A DNA stretch of 64,000 bases. Source: Chloroflexota bacterium (GTDB taxonomy: Bacteria; Chloroflexota; Anaerolineae; Aggregatilineales; J027). This document shows, piece by piece, positions 51,570 to 59,886 of this stretch. Position 1 is the stretch's first letter. Each line of letters opens with the position of its first letter. The stretch spans positions 341,073 through 405,072 of the forward strand of contig QMIT01000004.1 in assembly GCA_024434115.1 (NCBI GenBank), in the 5' to 3' direction. Both the position numbers and the translations under genes were made by a program. The notes under the pieces are model-generated. The model searched no databases. It was not told the DNA's origin and saw only the letters and a list, made by a program, of their open reading frames with translations.

Positions 51570-52862
51570 CTACGGGAGACCAGATACACAACGAAAACCC
51601 CCGCTGTAGCCCCCGATGTAGGGACCGACCCAGAAGCGGTTGATGGTGCGGAGGTTGATGTCTGAGTCGAACGAACCACCCCGCACCACACGGTACTTTT
51701 CACCGGTTATATCTTGGGAATCTGAACCCCACTCGGTTATACACCACTCCCATACATTCCCGGACATATCCCTCACACCATACGCACTCGCCCCCTTCGG
51801 ATATTGAGTCACGGATGTTAGCTGTCCCACGTTCCCACCAAAATTACACAACGTCTCATCTGGGCCTTGATTGCCCCAAGGATACATTCGCCCATCATCA
51901 CCTTGCGCCGCCCGCTGCCACTGCTGTTCCGTCGGAAGCATAATTTTTTGGCTCGTCCGCTTGCTCAACCAGCGGCAAAAGGCTACCGCATCATACCAAC
52001 TGACCTTCGTGCGCGGCAAATCGTTTCCCTCAAAGGTAGTTGGTTCAGGTTGCAGCCTTTTCTCTCGCCATGCCCGCGCTTCCGCCGAATAATCCCACCA
52101 CTTGGCCTCAGCATAGCCATCTCTAGCCGTCACAAATACCTCATATTGGGCATTGGTAATTGGATATTTCGCCATTTGGAATGCCGGAGTTTCAAAAACA
52201 CCACCTTTTGTACCGGATGGATAGTAGCGGCTTGCATCTTCCAATATCACTTTGCCCGCCGGAATTTCACACCATTCAAAGAGTTGCGGCAAAATATCCC
52301 ATACCTCGATTTTCTTGGGTTTCGATTGACTAGGTGGGGGTTCAATCACCTCAATTTTTGGCGGCCTCGCTTTTTTATTATTCCGCCGTTCTAACTCAAC
52401 TTCAAGCGCCCCAATAATATCCGCGATATTATTCAGAAAAGGCCGCCCCGCATCCAATTCCGGTGCATGATAGCGGGTAATTGCCTTCAAATCGGGGAAA
52501 TCCTGCAAATCTTTCGCAGCGGGCATCTTCGCCCCTTTAATACAAATTGGCGCGACCAACTTGCCCTGTTCCAATGCAATCGCAATTTCCAACCGCACAT
52601 AATCGGTTTCGTCGCGTGCTGCCCGTTCATGCAAGTGTTCCAACCACTGCGGCCCGATAATCACAATCACCACTTCCGACTCCAAGACTTTTTCGCGGAT
52701 GAACTCAGCAAAATCCGTAAAGTACGGCATATTGCTCAAATCCATAAATACCCGTTCATCGTCATAGCCATTGGCGATAAACCAATCACGGATGCGTTCT
52801 ACAAAATCGGGGTGGTCGGCGCGGCGGTAGCTAATAAATAGGGTGGGCTTTTGACTCGCCAT
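51570..52862 (-). CDS. TIR domain fused to a formylglycine-generating-enzyme (SUMF1) fold domain
   Basis: 430 residues. Residues 6-150 are a bacterial TIR domain: LFISYRRADHPDF, FMDLSNMPYFTDF, VVIVIIGPQWL and the putative NADase glutamate E92 in YVRLEIAIAL. A Pro/Lys linker (155-190) leads to an FGE-sulfatase fold domain (about 190-430): FQMAKYPITNAQYEVFV, LPRTKVSWYDAVAFCRWLS, LPTEQQWQRAAQG, NVWEWC, VVRGGSFDSD, and ending GGFRCVSG. Only the second of the two FGE active-site cysteines (R-C) is present, so sulfatase-type oxidation is unlikely and the fold may bind a ligand. TIR proteins cleave NAD+ or make signalling nucleotides, so this may be a defence effector. No other defence genes are adjacent. 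Confidence 0.88.
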   Translation of the reverse strand: MASQKPTLFISYRRADHPDFVERIRDWFIANGYDDERVFMDLSNMPYFTDFAEFIREKVLESEVVIVIIGPQWLEHLHERAARDETDYVRLEIAIALEQGKLVAPICIKGAKMPAAKDLQDFPDLKAITRYHAPELDAGRPFLNNIADIIGALEVELERRNNKKARPPKIEVIEPPPSQSKPKKIEVWDILPQLFEWCEIPAGKVILEDASRYYPSGTKGGVFETPAFQMAKYPITNAQYEVFVTARDGYAEAKWWDYSAEARAWREKRLQPEPTTFEGNDLPRTKVSWYDAVAFCRWLSKRTSQKIMLPTEQQWQRAAQGDDGRMYPWGNQGPDETLCNFGGNVGQLTSVTQYPKGASAYGVRDMSGNVWEWCITEWGSDSQDITGEKYRVVRGGSFDSDINLRTINRFWVGPYIGGYSGGFRCVSGLP

Positions 52863-52989
52863 AAAGGAACAAACTCCATCGGAGCAGAAATTTTTTCTAT
52901 AATCTCAATGACTTAATAATACCCAATAATCACCATATCGAGATAACTACAACGGGTCTCATGCCGCGTAGCCCATTTTTCCAGCTAGC

Positions 52990-53016
52990 TTCAGCACGGC
53001 GGCTTTAGCCCCGTGT
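52990..53016. repeat. Dispersed hairpin repeat, family A, copy 2
   Basis: 27 bases with arms CACGG (52995-52999) and CCGTG (53011-53015), one base different from the copy at 6263-6289. Confidence 0.7.
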
Positions 53017-53123
53017 GCCAATAAGCCAACTCCTATAACCACTCCTATCTAGCCACAAAAACCGCCCGTCCCTCATCATATCAAAATCCACCGATGCTAA
53101 CGGTCAATTATGGCCCACCCCCA

Positions 53124-53145
53124 TGTCAAGTGCTGGCACTTGACA
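53124..53145. repeat. Perfect 10-bp inverted repeat with 2-base centre
   Basis: TGTCAAGTGC (53124-53133), TG, then GCACTTGACA (53136-53145). It could be an operator for a dimeric regulator or a small mobile palindrome. AGTGC directly repeats just after it. Confidence 0.6.
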
Positions 53146-53213
53146 AGTGCATCCCGTTTAAGAGCATCCACTGTGCTGAATTTATGTCCCCTCCACAGAA
53201 CATATTTTCTAAC

Positions 53214-54137
53214 TTAACTAATCCCTAACACGCGCAAAATCCCCGGCGTAATATCCATTAACGAAGTGAAGTTCTCCGCGAATTCATGCCGTTTCTCGCC
53301 AATGACCACCGTTGGGACGAGATTTTCGCTGTGCCGCCGATCCCCCTGCACTTCCATGTTCCCATGATCGGACGTGATAATGATTAAATCCGCATCATCA
53401 AGCCATTTTCCCAGTAGCCCCTCCATGACTTTATCAAAACGTTCCATAAACTTGACCGCATCCTCAAACGGCCCCCGGTGCCCAATTTCATCCGTAATCC
53501 ACGTGCTAAAAAACGTAAAATCGCGCTGCCAAGCCAGTTCCGCCAGTCTCACCCCTGCTTCCTCCGGTGAATAAACCGGCGCATCGGGATAGCCCAGATA
53601 CTCCCGCCAACCCTCACCCGTCCAATCCGGCGCAATGGCTTCCCCCGCATGGTAATGCCGTTCTGTCAACAGTGACAGCCCCGCCGACATCAGCGCAATC
53701 TGATAACTGGATGGGATGCGTTTGCCGCTCTCAATACCCTTGAAAAATCCCGGCGGATAAGGGTTAATCAGCGCCGCCGTGAGGTTATGGGCCACCAGCG
53801 TCTTAAACAAATTACCCTGCTGCAAAATCTCCCGAATGGGCGGATTTGGCTTGGGGCCATAGTGTTCGCCAATCTCGGCTGGCACATTTCGCCCCGTAAA
53901 AATGGTCGCCTGCCCACTGGCGCTTTGTGGCCTCCCAGAGACGCCAAACTGGGCATCGGTGGGGATAAAAATAGCCCGTTCGGTCTCGGTGCGCGGCGTA
54001 TCGCGTAACCAGCGCCTGCCCCCCGCCAAACGATGCAGCGTTGGCGCATTCATGACCGCGAACGGGTTGATCGCCGGGTCATCATCACCCAAGCCAATGC
54101 CATCAAGAAAAATCAGGAGGATATGTGGTGTCGGCAT
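53214..54137 (-). CDS. Alkaline-phosphatase-superfamily metalloenzyme (phosphoglycerate mutase-like)
   Basis: 307 residues. HILLIFLDGIGLGDDD supplies the first metal Asp; QSASGQATIFTGRNVP contains the catalytic Ser/Thr region (S-G-Q-A-T); DEIGHRG and ITSDHGNMEVQ carry the other metal ligands. The order matches the cofactor-independent phosphoglycerate mutase and phosphopentomutase superfamily, but the protein is much shorter than iPGM and lacks its inserted domain. Members with this compact form are usually annotated as metalloenzymes of unknown substrate. It is divergent from the LppX-like gene at 54203. Confidence 0.75.
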   Translation of the reverse strand: MPTPHILLIFLDGIGLGDDDPAINPFAVMNAPTLHRLAGGRRWLRDTPRTETERAIFIPTDAQFGVSGRPQSASGQATIFTGRNVPAEIGEHYGPKPNPPIREILQQGNLFKTLVAHNLTAALINPYPPGFFKGIESGKRIPSSYQIALMSAGLSLLTERHYHAGEAIAPDWTGEGWREYLGYPDAPVYSPEEAGVRLAELAWQRDFTFFSTWITDEIGHRGPFEDAVKFMERFDKVMEGLLGKWLDDADLIIITSDHGNMEVQGDRRHSENLVPTVVIGEKRHEFAENFTSLMDITPGILRVLGIS

Positions 54138-54151
54138 GTTATCCCCAGTCG

Positions 54152-54160
54152 TGTTACACT
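54152..54160 (+). promoter_or_regulatory. Extended -10 element (TGTTACACT)
   Basis: Lies 42 bases before the start at 54203, in a context matching 47796-47811 (CCAGTC before, C after). No -35 seen. Confidence 0.4.
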
Positions 54161-54202
54161 CGGATAGAAAATTTGGCTATTATGTTTGGGAGGAAACTAC
54201 TG

Positions 54203-55324
54203 ATGCGCCCCCCTTTAAGAAATCTCTGGCGATTGGCGGGAATCGGCTTGTGTGTCGTGTTTATGCTGGTTTTGATGGTATCTGGCACGTATTCCACCCG
54301 CGCTCAAGATGCCCCCACCCCCACCACAACCACTGAACCTTTGCCTCAACCAAGTCCGATGGCGGCAACCCCCACTTCGGAGACCCCGCCCCTTTCGACC
54401 AGTCAACTCGCCCTGTTATCACAAATAGACGCGGCGAACCTTGACCAATCTAACTGGCAGACCTATCGCGTGGTCAGCTTTAACAATGTCAGCTTTGTCG
54501 AAACCCTGACTAACCCCGCCGATGGCAGCATCTTATCACAACGCCAAGAGGACACGAATAGTCTAATCACTACCGATGTGCAAGGCGACATCCGCACGCC
54601 CAGTCACCTCCGCAGTGCCCTGATGACAGTGGAACGCATTGAACGCAGCAGTTTTTCGGCGGGTACTCCCACCACCGAACAATATACGCTGATAGTCGAA
54701 GCGCGATATGTGAACAATCGGCTATATGTACAAGCGCTGCGCACAGGTGGATCGGAAACTTTGCCCGCTATGCCCCCCGCTGGTTGGACAGACATCACCG
54801 ATAACCCCGATCAGTTTCCGGCACTAGCGGCGATTAATTTGCGTCAATATGTGCCCAGTGCGACCCAAACACCGGGCCTTAATCCATTAACAACCACCGA
54901 TTGGGTCAGTGTCGTGCAAAACACCCCCCTGCGTGATTTGATTGCTGATATTCGCCTTGAACAGCCAGAAACTTTCTTGGAAGGCCCATTCGCCGGACAA
55001 ACATTTAATAAGATCATCGTTCAGCTAGACCCGGCGGCAGTGATGCGGGCCGCGTTTGCCAATCGCGCCGATGCCGAAGTATTGATCGCGGTGTTCGTTA
55101 ACGAAGGGGTAGACATGTCGCTGACCATCTGGCTGGATCAGACCAATTCACGGCGGGTACGCGAGCAATATGTGTTTGTAATTCAGGGCAACCCAACACC
55201 GGAATCGTTTGGCTATGCTCCCGGTGATATTGGCGAAGGTAGTCTGATTAACGCCATATTCTCGTCGGAGAGCGATTTGACCTATACGGCGAATGCGCCC
55301 GTCAAGATTGAAGTACCACAATAA
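54203..55324 (+). CDS. Secreted LppX/LolA-like protein (third in window)
   Basis: 373 residues from ATG 54203, with GGGAGG about 10 bases upstream. Signal segment LAGIGLCVVFMLVLMVSGTY, cleavage near TRAQ; a Thr/Pro linker of 35 residues follows. The mature domain opens with QLALLSQIDAANLDQSN-W, the same helix-plus-aromatic start as the two proteins at 6.3-8.3 kb, and ends with AEVLIAVFVNEGVDMSLTIWLDQ and a final strand LTYTANAPVKIEV. The cysteine in the membrane segment is not in a lipobox. Likely the same family with a tether-like linker; ligand unknown. It stands alone with its own promoter element. Confidence 0.6.
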   Translation: MRPPLRNLWRLAGIGLCVVFMLVLMVSGTYSTRAQDAPTPTTTTEPLPQPSPMAATPTSETPPLSTSQLALLSQIDAANLDQSNWQTYRVVSFNNVSFVETLTNPADGSILSQRQEDTNSLITTDVQGDIRTPSHLRSALMTVERIERSSFSAGTPTTEQYTLIVEARYVNNRLYVQALRTGGSETLPAMPPAGWTDITDNPDQFPALAAINLRQYVPSATQTPGLNPLTTTDWVSVVQNTPLRDLIADIRLEQPETFLEGPFAGQTFNKIIVQLDPAAVMRAAFANRADAEVLIAVFVNEGVDMSLTIWLDQTNSRRVREQYVFVIQGNPTPESFGYAPGDIGEGSLINAIFSSESDLTYTANAPVKIEVPQ

Positions 55325-55419
55325 AATGAAACCCGTTTTTAACGGTTGATTAGTGGCAATTCTGTCCATTTCATATACTATAGTGCAGGCGATTATCGAA
55401 TCAATAAAGGCACAAACCG

Positions 55420-57000
55420 ATGGCAGGCGAAGTCATTTTAATTGTAGACGATGGGCGTGAAAGCCGCGATTTTATTGTGGATTATATCCTCAAGCCTAAT
55501 CAATTTACCCCCCTGATTGCCCGCAACGGCCTTGAGGGGTTGGAGATGGCACGCCAGCATCGCCCTGACTTAATCCTGCTCGATTTGCAGATGCCCAAAA
55601 TGAATGGGATGCAAGTCTTGGACGCCCTCAACGAAGAAAGCATAGACATCCCCGTTATCTTGATGACCTTTCATGGCAATGAAGAAATCGCTATTGAGGT
55701 TTTCCGCAAGGGCGTGCGAGATTACGTCAAGAAGCCTTATACCGTCGAAGAAATGGTCGCCGCCATCGAACGCAGTCTAAGTGAAGTACGCCTGCGCAAA
55801 GAAAAAGATGCCCTGACCGAACGCCTCATCTCCGCCAATACCGATCTCAGTCAGCGCATTCGTGAACTCAACGCGCTCTATAATGTTGGCAAAAGTGTAA
55901 CCGCCCTGACCAGTATTGACGAATTACTACCGAATATTCTCCGCGCCGCCACTGAAGTGACAGGGACAGAAGAAGGCAGCCTGCATTTGATACAAGGCGA
56001 GGAACTCATTTGCCGGGCCATCAAACAACCTGACGAATCCAATATTCGTGCCGTCTACCAAGCCAGCAAAAATCGTTTTGCATGGCATGTCATCCAACAT
56101 GGTCAACCACTCGTCGTAACCCCGCAGGAATTAGCCCCCTTACGACAGAAAAACCCTGCTCTACCCGTCGCGGCGCTTTACAGTCCACTAACGTTAGGGA
56201 GTCGGGTGATTGGGGCATTGGGGGTAGGGAATATGCGGGAGAACGCACAACCTTTCCGCAAACAAGACGCAGCTATGCTAAGTGCTCTTTCCGATTATGC
56301 CGCCATTGCAATTGAAAATGCCGCCAATTTTGCTGAACTCTCCCAATTTAAAGACCAAGAGATGAATTCCGTATTGGTCTCATTGGAACAGGTCATCTCG
56401 CCCAATTTGATTGAGCGCCTGCTGACGGATAACCCCCAAGAGGCTCTTCAACCGATGCGCGGTGAGGTTAGTGTTTTGGCGGTTGATTTACGTGGCTACC
56501 CTATGTTGATAGACCACGTTCAGCCGGGTCAATTGGTCGAATTGATAAACCGCCATTTCAGCTTATTAAACGACATTGCTGCCGAATATGGGGGTACCCT
56601 TGACCGTGTATCGGGGGATGGCGGCCTCATCTTTTTCAATGCCCCTCAGTCGCAAGCCCAACATGAATTTTTGGCAGTCGAGGCCGCTTTGCAATTGCAG
56701 CACCGCATCGAGACCAACAAACTTGGCCCCGATAGTATTCGGTTTGGAATCGGCCTGCATGTTGGGGACGCGGTCATTGGTGCCATGGGGGTTTTGAGTG
56801 GCTTGAATTACACTGTCGCTGGTAAAGAAGTGTTGTTGGCCCGCCGCCTGCAAGAACAAGCCCGCCCCGGCCAAATCTTGATGTCCGACCAGATGGTGGC
56901 CCGTCTTGGCAAGCGCATCCAAGTCAATTTGTTGGGTGAAATGGCAGTGCGAGGCCAGCAAGCGCTTGTAAAGGTCTATGAATTGTTGGGCCTCGCATAA
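55420..57000 (+). CDS. Receiver-GAF-adenylate/guanylate cyclase homology protein with degenerate cyclase site
   Basis: 526 residues. Receiver (1-120): D10-D11, phospho-acceptor D55, T83, K104. A coiled-coil link (125-155) precedes a GAF domain (about 160-310). The C-terminal class III cyclase homology domain (about 345-515) keeps both metal aspartates, D356 in AVDLRGY and D400 in VSGDGG, and R476. However, the base-specifying and transition-state positions in YTVAGKEVLLARRL read K469 and L472 where active enzymes have Asp/Thr and Asn. Nucleotide specificity is therefore unclear and the domain may be inactive or regulatory. It may be controlled by a partner kinase; none is adjacent. AAAGG precedes the ATG. 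Confidence 0.85.
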   Translation: MAGEVILIVDDGRESRDFIVDYILKPNQFTPLIARNGLEGLEMARQHRPDLILLDLQMPKMNGMQVLDALNEESIDIPVILMTFHGNEEIAIEVFRKGVRDYVKKPYTVEEMVAAIERSLSEVRLRKEKDALTERLISANTDLSQRIRELNALYNVGKSVTALTSIDELLPNILRAATEVTGTEEGSLHLIQGEELICRAIKQPDESNIRAVYQASKNRFAWHVIQHGQPLVVTPQELAPLRQKNPALPVAALYSPLTLGSRVIGALGVGNMRENAQPFRKQDAAMLSALSDYAAIAIENAANFAELSQFKDQEMNSVLVSLEQVISPNLIERLLTDNPQEALQPMRGEVSVLAVDLRGYPMLIDHVQPGQLVELINRHFSLLNDIAAEYGGTLDRVSGDGGLIFFNAPQSQAQHEFLAVEAALQLQHRIETNKLGPDSIRFGIGLHVGDAVIGAMGVLSGLNYTVAGKEVLLARRLQEQARPGQILMSDQMVARLGKRIQVNLLGEMAVRGQQALVKVYELLGLA

Positions 57001-57011
57001 TACTCTGTGTT

Positions 57012-57497
57012 CTAGCTGCGGGCTGGGCGCTTGGAAGGCTGAATCATCACGGAAGGTGTCTGAGCAACGCTGGTCGCAGATTGTTCAAGCGTGTAGAGTT
57101 CGCAGTTACGACGATTGAGTTGACGCTGTAAATTCCATAGTTGAAATCGTCGCCAATAGGGCAGGGATGCAGTAGGCAATGTGGCAAACACAGTCTTACT
57201 CTCCAGTGATGCTGCCACTTCAACCAATGCCTCGGCCAGCGTAAAATATTGCATATTCTGGACGCAAAGTCTGACCCCATAATCCTCGGCGGTTGCCACA
57301 AGTTCATCCACCAATTGATGCTCGTTACTACTCATAGGAACATTCGCCAGATCAGTCCCTATCCAAGTCATGTGTTGAACAGGCACCATCCGTACCAACG
57401 TAACATCCGATTGTTGAGTATGGGCCATTGCACAGGCCAGATGGAGCGCCTGTAGTGTCCACTGCCGATCACGTAATTGAACCATAATGGTGTTCAT
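57012..57497 (-). CDS. Universal stress protein-like (UspA) domain protein
   Basis: 161 residues, ATG with GGAG 8 bases upstream. The fold follows UspA: QALHLACAMAHTQQSDVTLVRMV, VDELVATAEDYGVRLCVQN, then LAEALVEVAASLESKTVFATLP. The ATP-binding G-x2-G-x9-G-S/T motif is not present, so it is of the non-ATP-binding type. In canonical KdpD this domain is fused to the sensor kinase; here it is a separate gene 106 bases after the Kdp-type response regulator and may serve the same purpose. Tail of about 30 residues is basic. Confidence 0.7.
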   Translation of the reverse strand: MNTIMVQLRDRQWTLQALHLACAMAHTQQSDVTLVRMVPVQHMTWIGTDLANVPMSSNEHQLVDELVATAEDYGVRLCVQNMQYFTLAEALVEVAASLESKTVFATLPTASLPYWRRFQLWNLQRQLNRRNCELYTLEQSATSVAQTPSVMIQPSKRPARS

Positions 57498-57603
57498 ATC
57501 AAAAACTCCGCCGCTTTCAGTTGATTTACATCTTCTATGGTAGCAGGGCGGAATAAGGAAGATTTCAAGACCTAGATGTGGAGTATAAATTTTTCGTCAA
57601 GAT

Positions 57604-58296
57604 TTATTCGATGTCTATAAACCGATAGCCAATGCCCGGCTCATTGAGGATATACCGGATATTCCGCGCAGGGTTCTCGCGTAATTTTTTGCGGAGTTGA
57701 TTGACAAACACCCGCACATAATGATCCATACCACTATATTCCGGCCCCCAAACCTGATTGAGAATCGCCTCGTGGGTTAAGACCCGTCCTGAATGTGTTG
57801 CCAACAGCCGCAGTAGTTCATATTCTTTGGGGGTAAGATGGACTTCCTCGTCTTGGACAAACACGCGATGTTTGGCAATCTCAATCCGCAAATCACCCGC
57901 CACAATTTCAGATTTGGCGCTGGCGAATGGCTCAACAGTAATCCGGCGCAGGACAGCCTGAATCCGTGCGCGTAGCTCTTCAAGACTAAAGGGCTTGGTC
58001 AGATAGTCATCCGCCCCGGCATCAAGGGCCGTGACTTTGGCTTTGTCTTCATTTCGCACCGACAGCATAATAATCGGTGTTTTTGACCATTCACGCAGAC
58101 TACGACAGACCTCAATACCATCCGGTGGTGAACCTAACGAAATATCCAAAATAATCAACTGCGGGGCTTGTTGAGCCGCCAAAATAAGGGCTTCTTGTCC
58201 ATTCGCCGCTGTGACGACCTCGTAGCCATAACCGCCTAGCCCTGTTTTAAGCAATTTACGGATCTGTGGTTCGTCATCCACCACCAGAATTTTCAT
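57604..58296 (-). CDS. KdpE-like OmpR-family response regulator
   Basis: 230 residues. Receiver (1-118) with D8-D9, phospho-acceptor D51 or so in LIILDISLG, and K in LTKPFSLEEL. The winged-helix output domain (about 130-228) has HLTPKEYELLRLLATHSGRVLTHEAIL and a YVRVFVNQLRKKL recognition helix, ending NEPGIGYRF. Sequence style is closest to KdpE, which switches on high-affinity K+ uptake genes, but no kdpFABC is in the window. The start codon overlaps the kinase stop by 4 bases, so the pair is coupled. Confidence 0.88.
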   Translation of the reverse strand: MKILVVDDEPQIRKLLKTGLGGYGYEVVTAANGQEALILAAQQAPQLIILDISLGSPPDGIEVCRSLREWSKTPIIMLSVRNEDKAKVTALDAGADDYLTKPFSLEELRARIQAVLRRITVEPFASAKSEIVAGDLRIEIAKHRVFVQDEEVHLTPKEYELLRLLATHSGRVLTHEAILNQVWGPEYSGMDHYVRVFVNQLRKKLRENPARNIRYILNEPGIGYRFIDIE

Positions 58297-59681
58297 ACAG
58301 TTGTTCCTATTGACTCGGCAGAAAGCGGCAGGTTAAAAATGAAAGTCGCTCCACCGCCGAGAGTATCTTGCACCCTAATTTGTCCCTGATGTGCCTCAAT
58401 AATACCTTTGGTAATGGCTAACCCCAAACCAATCTTCCCACCCGGCCCATGATAAAACGGCTCAAAAAGATGTTGGGCCACATCCTGCGAAATGGTTGGG
58501 CCGTGATTAACCACTGCTACCGATACAATCTGTTGCTCATGATCAACCATTGTGTTCACTTCGATTTTAGATTCACTAGGTTCATAGCGCAGGGCGTTTT
58601 CAACTAAATTGGTGACTGCCTGCAATATCAAGCCATAATCAAATTTCACTAATGGCATATCATCAGGAAAATTCATCGTGATGCGTTCGGTTTTATGTAG
58701 CTGATACATGCGGGCCACTACGTCGCCGATGACCTCCTCCAATGAGTTTAGCTCTAGATGTAAATATAAAGCACCTGCCTGTAAACGCGACATGTCCAGC
58801 AAATTCCCCACCATACGGTCAAGTTGATCAGCCTCATTTTCAATAACCGTCAGCATTTCATTCTGCTGTTCCGCATCCAGATGCTGGCGCAAACTTAATA
58901 AACTGGCAGCGGATGTCTTGATAATCGTAATGGGGGTACGTAAATCATGGGAAACTGCATGGAGCAAGGCTGTCTTTAGCCGATCGGCCTCCTCGATGGT
59001 TTGAGTATGGCTGAGTTTTTCGGTTAGTTCGATGCGCTCTAATGCCACACAGGCTTGGATTGCGCTCGTGTTGAGCAAGGACAGTTGGCTCTCTGTTGGG
59101 GGTTCATTAAAAGCAGCGCACAAAGTTCCATAGACTTTCTCCCCCTGCCCTAACACTAGATAACATACTGTCTGGTCAGTCGGCATTACGACAGTGGCAT
59201 AGGGCAACATATGGACGTGGCGGGTATGTAGTTCTTCAGAAAGGACTTTTTGCAGCGCCTCATAAATCCCTTCGCGGGTGGAAAGTTGATTAAAAAGACT
59301 GGCTAATTTGTGCAAGATTTCTTTTTCACTAGCCCGCTGACGTGCGTTTTCAGCTTGTTGACGAGCATTTGAAGCAAGTTGCCCCACCAAAAATGCAACC
59401 AACAAAAAAACGACCAAATCCAGCAGTTCGCGGCCATCTGAGACTAAGAATGTATAATATGGCTTTATTAAAAAATAATTGAACGATAGAAAACAAATGA
59501 CCGCTGCTAGGAGTGATGGCCTAATTCCAAAACGCATTGCTATCAGTAGAACAACCAGCAGATAAATCAGCGAAGCGTTAGCTAACGTTAAGATTTCACG
59601 CAGTAAGAGTAATACGGCGGTAGTCGCCATAACGACGGTGATGATGACGAGATATTGTCGCATAGGTGCGGGTTTCCACAT
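58293..59681 (-). CDS. KdpD-like histidine kinase lacking the N-terminal KdpD and Usp domains
   Basis: 462 residues, ATG with AGGAG upstream. It begins directly with the DUF4118 four-helix membrane domain (residues 8-105: VMATTAVLLLLREILTLANA, LIYLLVVLLIAMRFG), a GAF-like region, then HisKA with AVSHDLRTPITIIK and HATPase with N-box NLVENALRY and G2 GLGLAITKGII. The G1 box reads VVNHGPTIS instead of the usual D-x-G-x-G-I, so the adenine-contacting Asp is Asn. The KdpD-Walker and UspA domains of full KdpD are missing; a Usp gene is nearby. It sits at the head of the Kdp-type operon. Confidence 0.88.
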   Translation of the reverse strand: MWKPAPMRQYLVIITVVMATTAVLLLLREILTLANASLIYLLVVLLIAMRFGIRPSLLAAVICFLSFNYFLIKPYYTFLVSDGRELLDLVVFLLVAFLVGQLASNARQQAENARQRASEKEILHKLASLFNQLSTREGIYEALQKVLSEELHTRHVHMLPYATVVMPTDQTVCYLVLGQGEKVYGTLCAAFNEPPTESQLSLLNTSAIQACVALERIELTEKLSHTQTIEEADRLKTALLHAVSHDLRTPITIIKTSAASLLSLRQHLDAEQQNEMLTVIENEADQLDRMVGNLLDMSRLQAGALYLHLELNSLEEVIGDVVARMYQLHKTERITMNFPDDMPLVKFDYGLILQAVTNLVENALRYEPSESKIEVNTMVDHEQQIVSVAVVNHGPTISQDVAQHLFEPFYHGPGGKIGLGLAITKGIIEAHQGQIRVQDTLGGGATFIFNLPLSAESIGTTV

Positions 59682-59886
59682 TAGATACTCCTATTTCTCA
59701 ATTTATGTATTTCTGAAATATTCCTGAAAAAACTATAACTTAACCCAAACATAAAGAATAAAGGTAGAATTCATACTATAATTCAGCTAAAATTTTGTTA
59801 TGCTCATTTTTTGTTAATCTTGGTAGGTAGCGAGTGGATTTTTTCCACAGACCTGTGAAGACAGGGAACAAGTTTAGGAGGTTTCA

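Larger units (their letters stand above)
52863..53213. other. Intergenic region with a hairpin repeat and a perfect palindrome
   Basis: 351 bases without a gene, upstream of the TIR fusion and downstream of the phosphatase-superfamily gene. It contains repeat family A (52990-53016) and the palindrome at 53124-53145. No promoter was identified with confidence. Confidence 0.5.

Noticed and set aside
51570-51760. The C-terminus of the TIR fusion as the variable region of a diversity-generating retroelement.
   Set aside because: The fold fits but no template repeat and no reverse transcriptase gene occur in the window; kept only as a test within the TIR finding.
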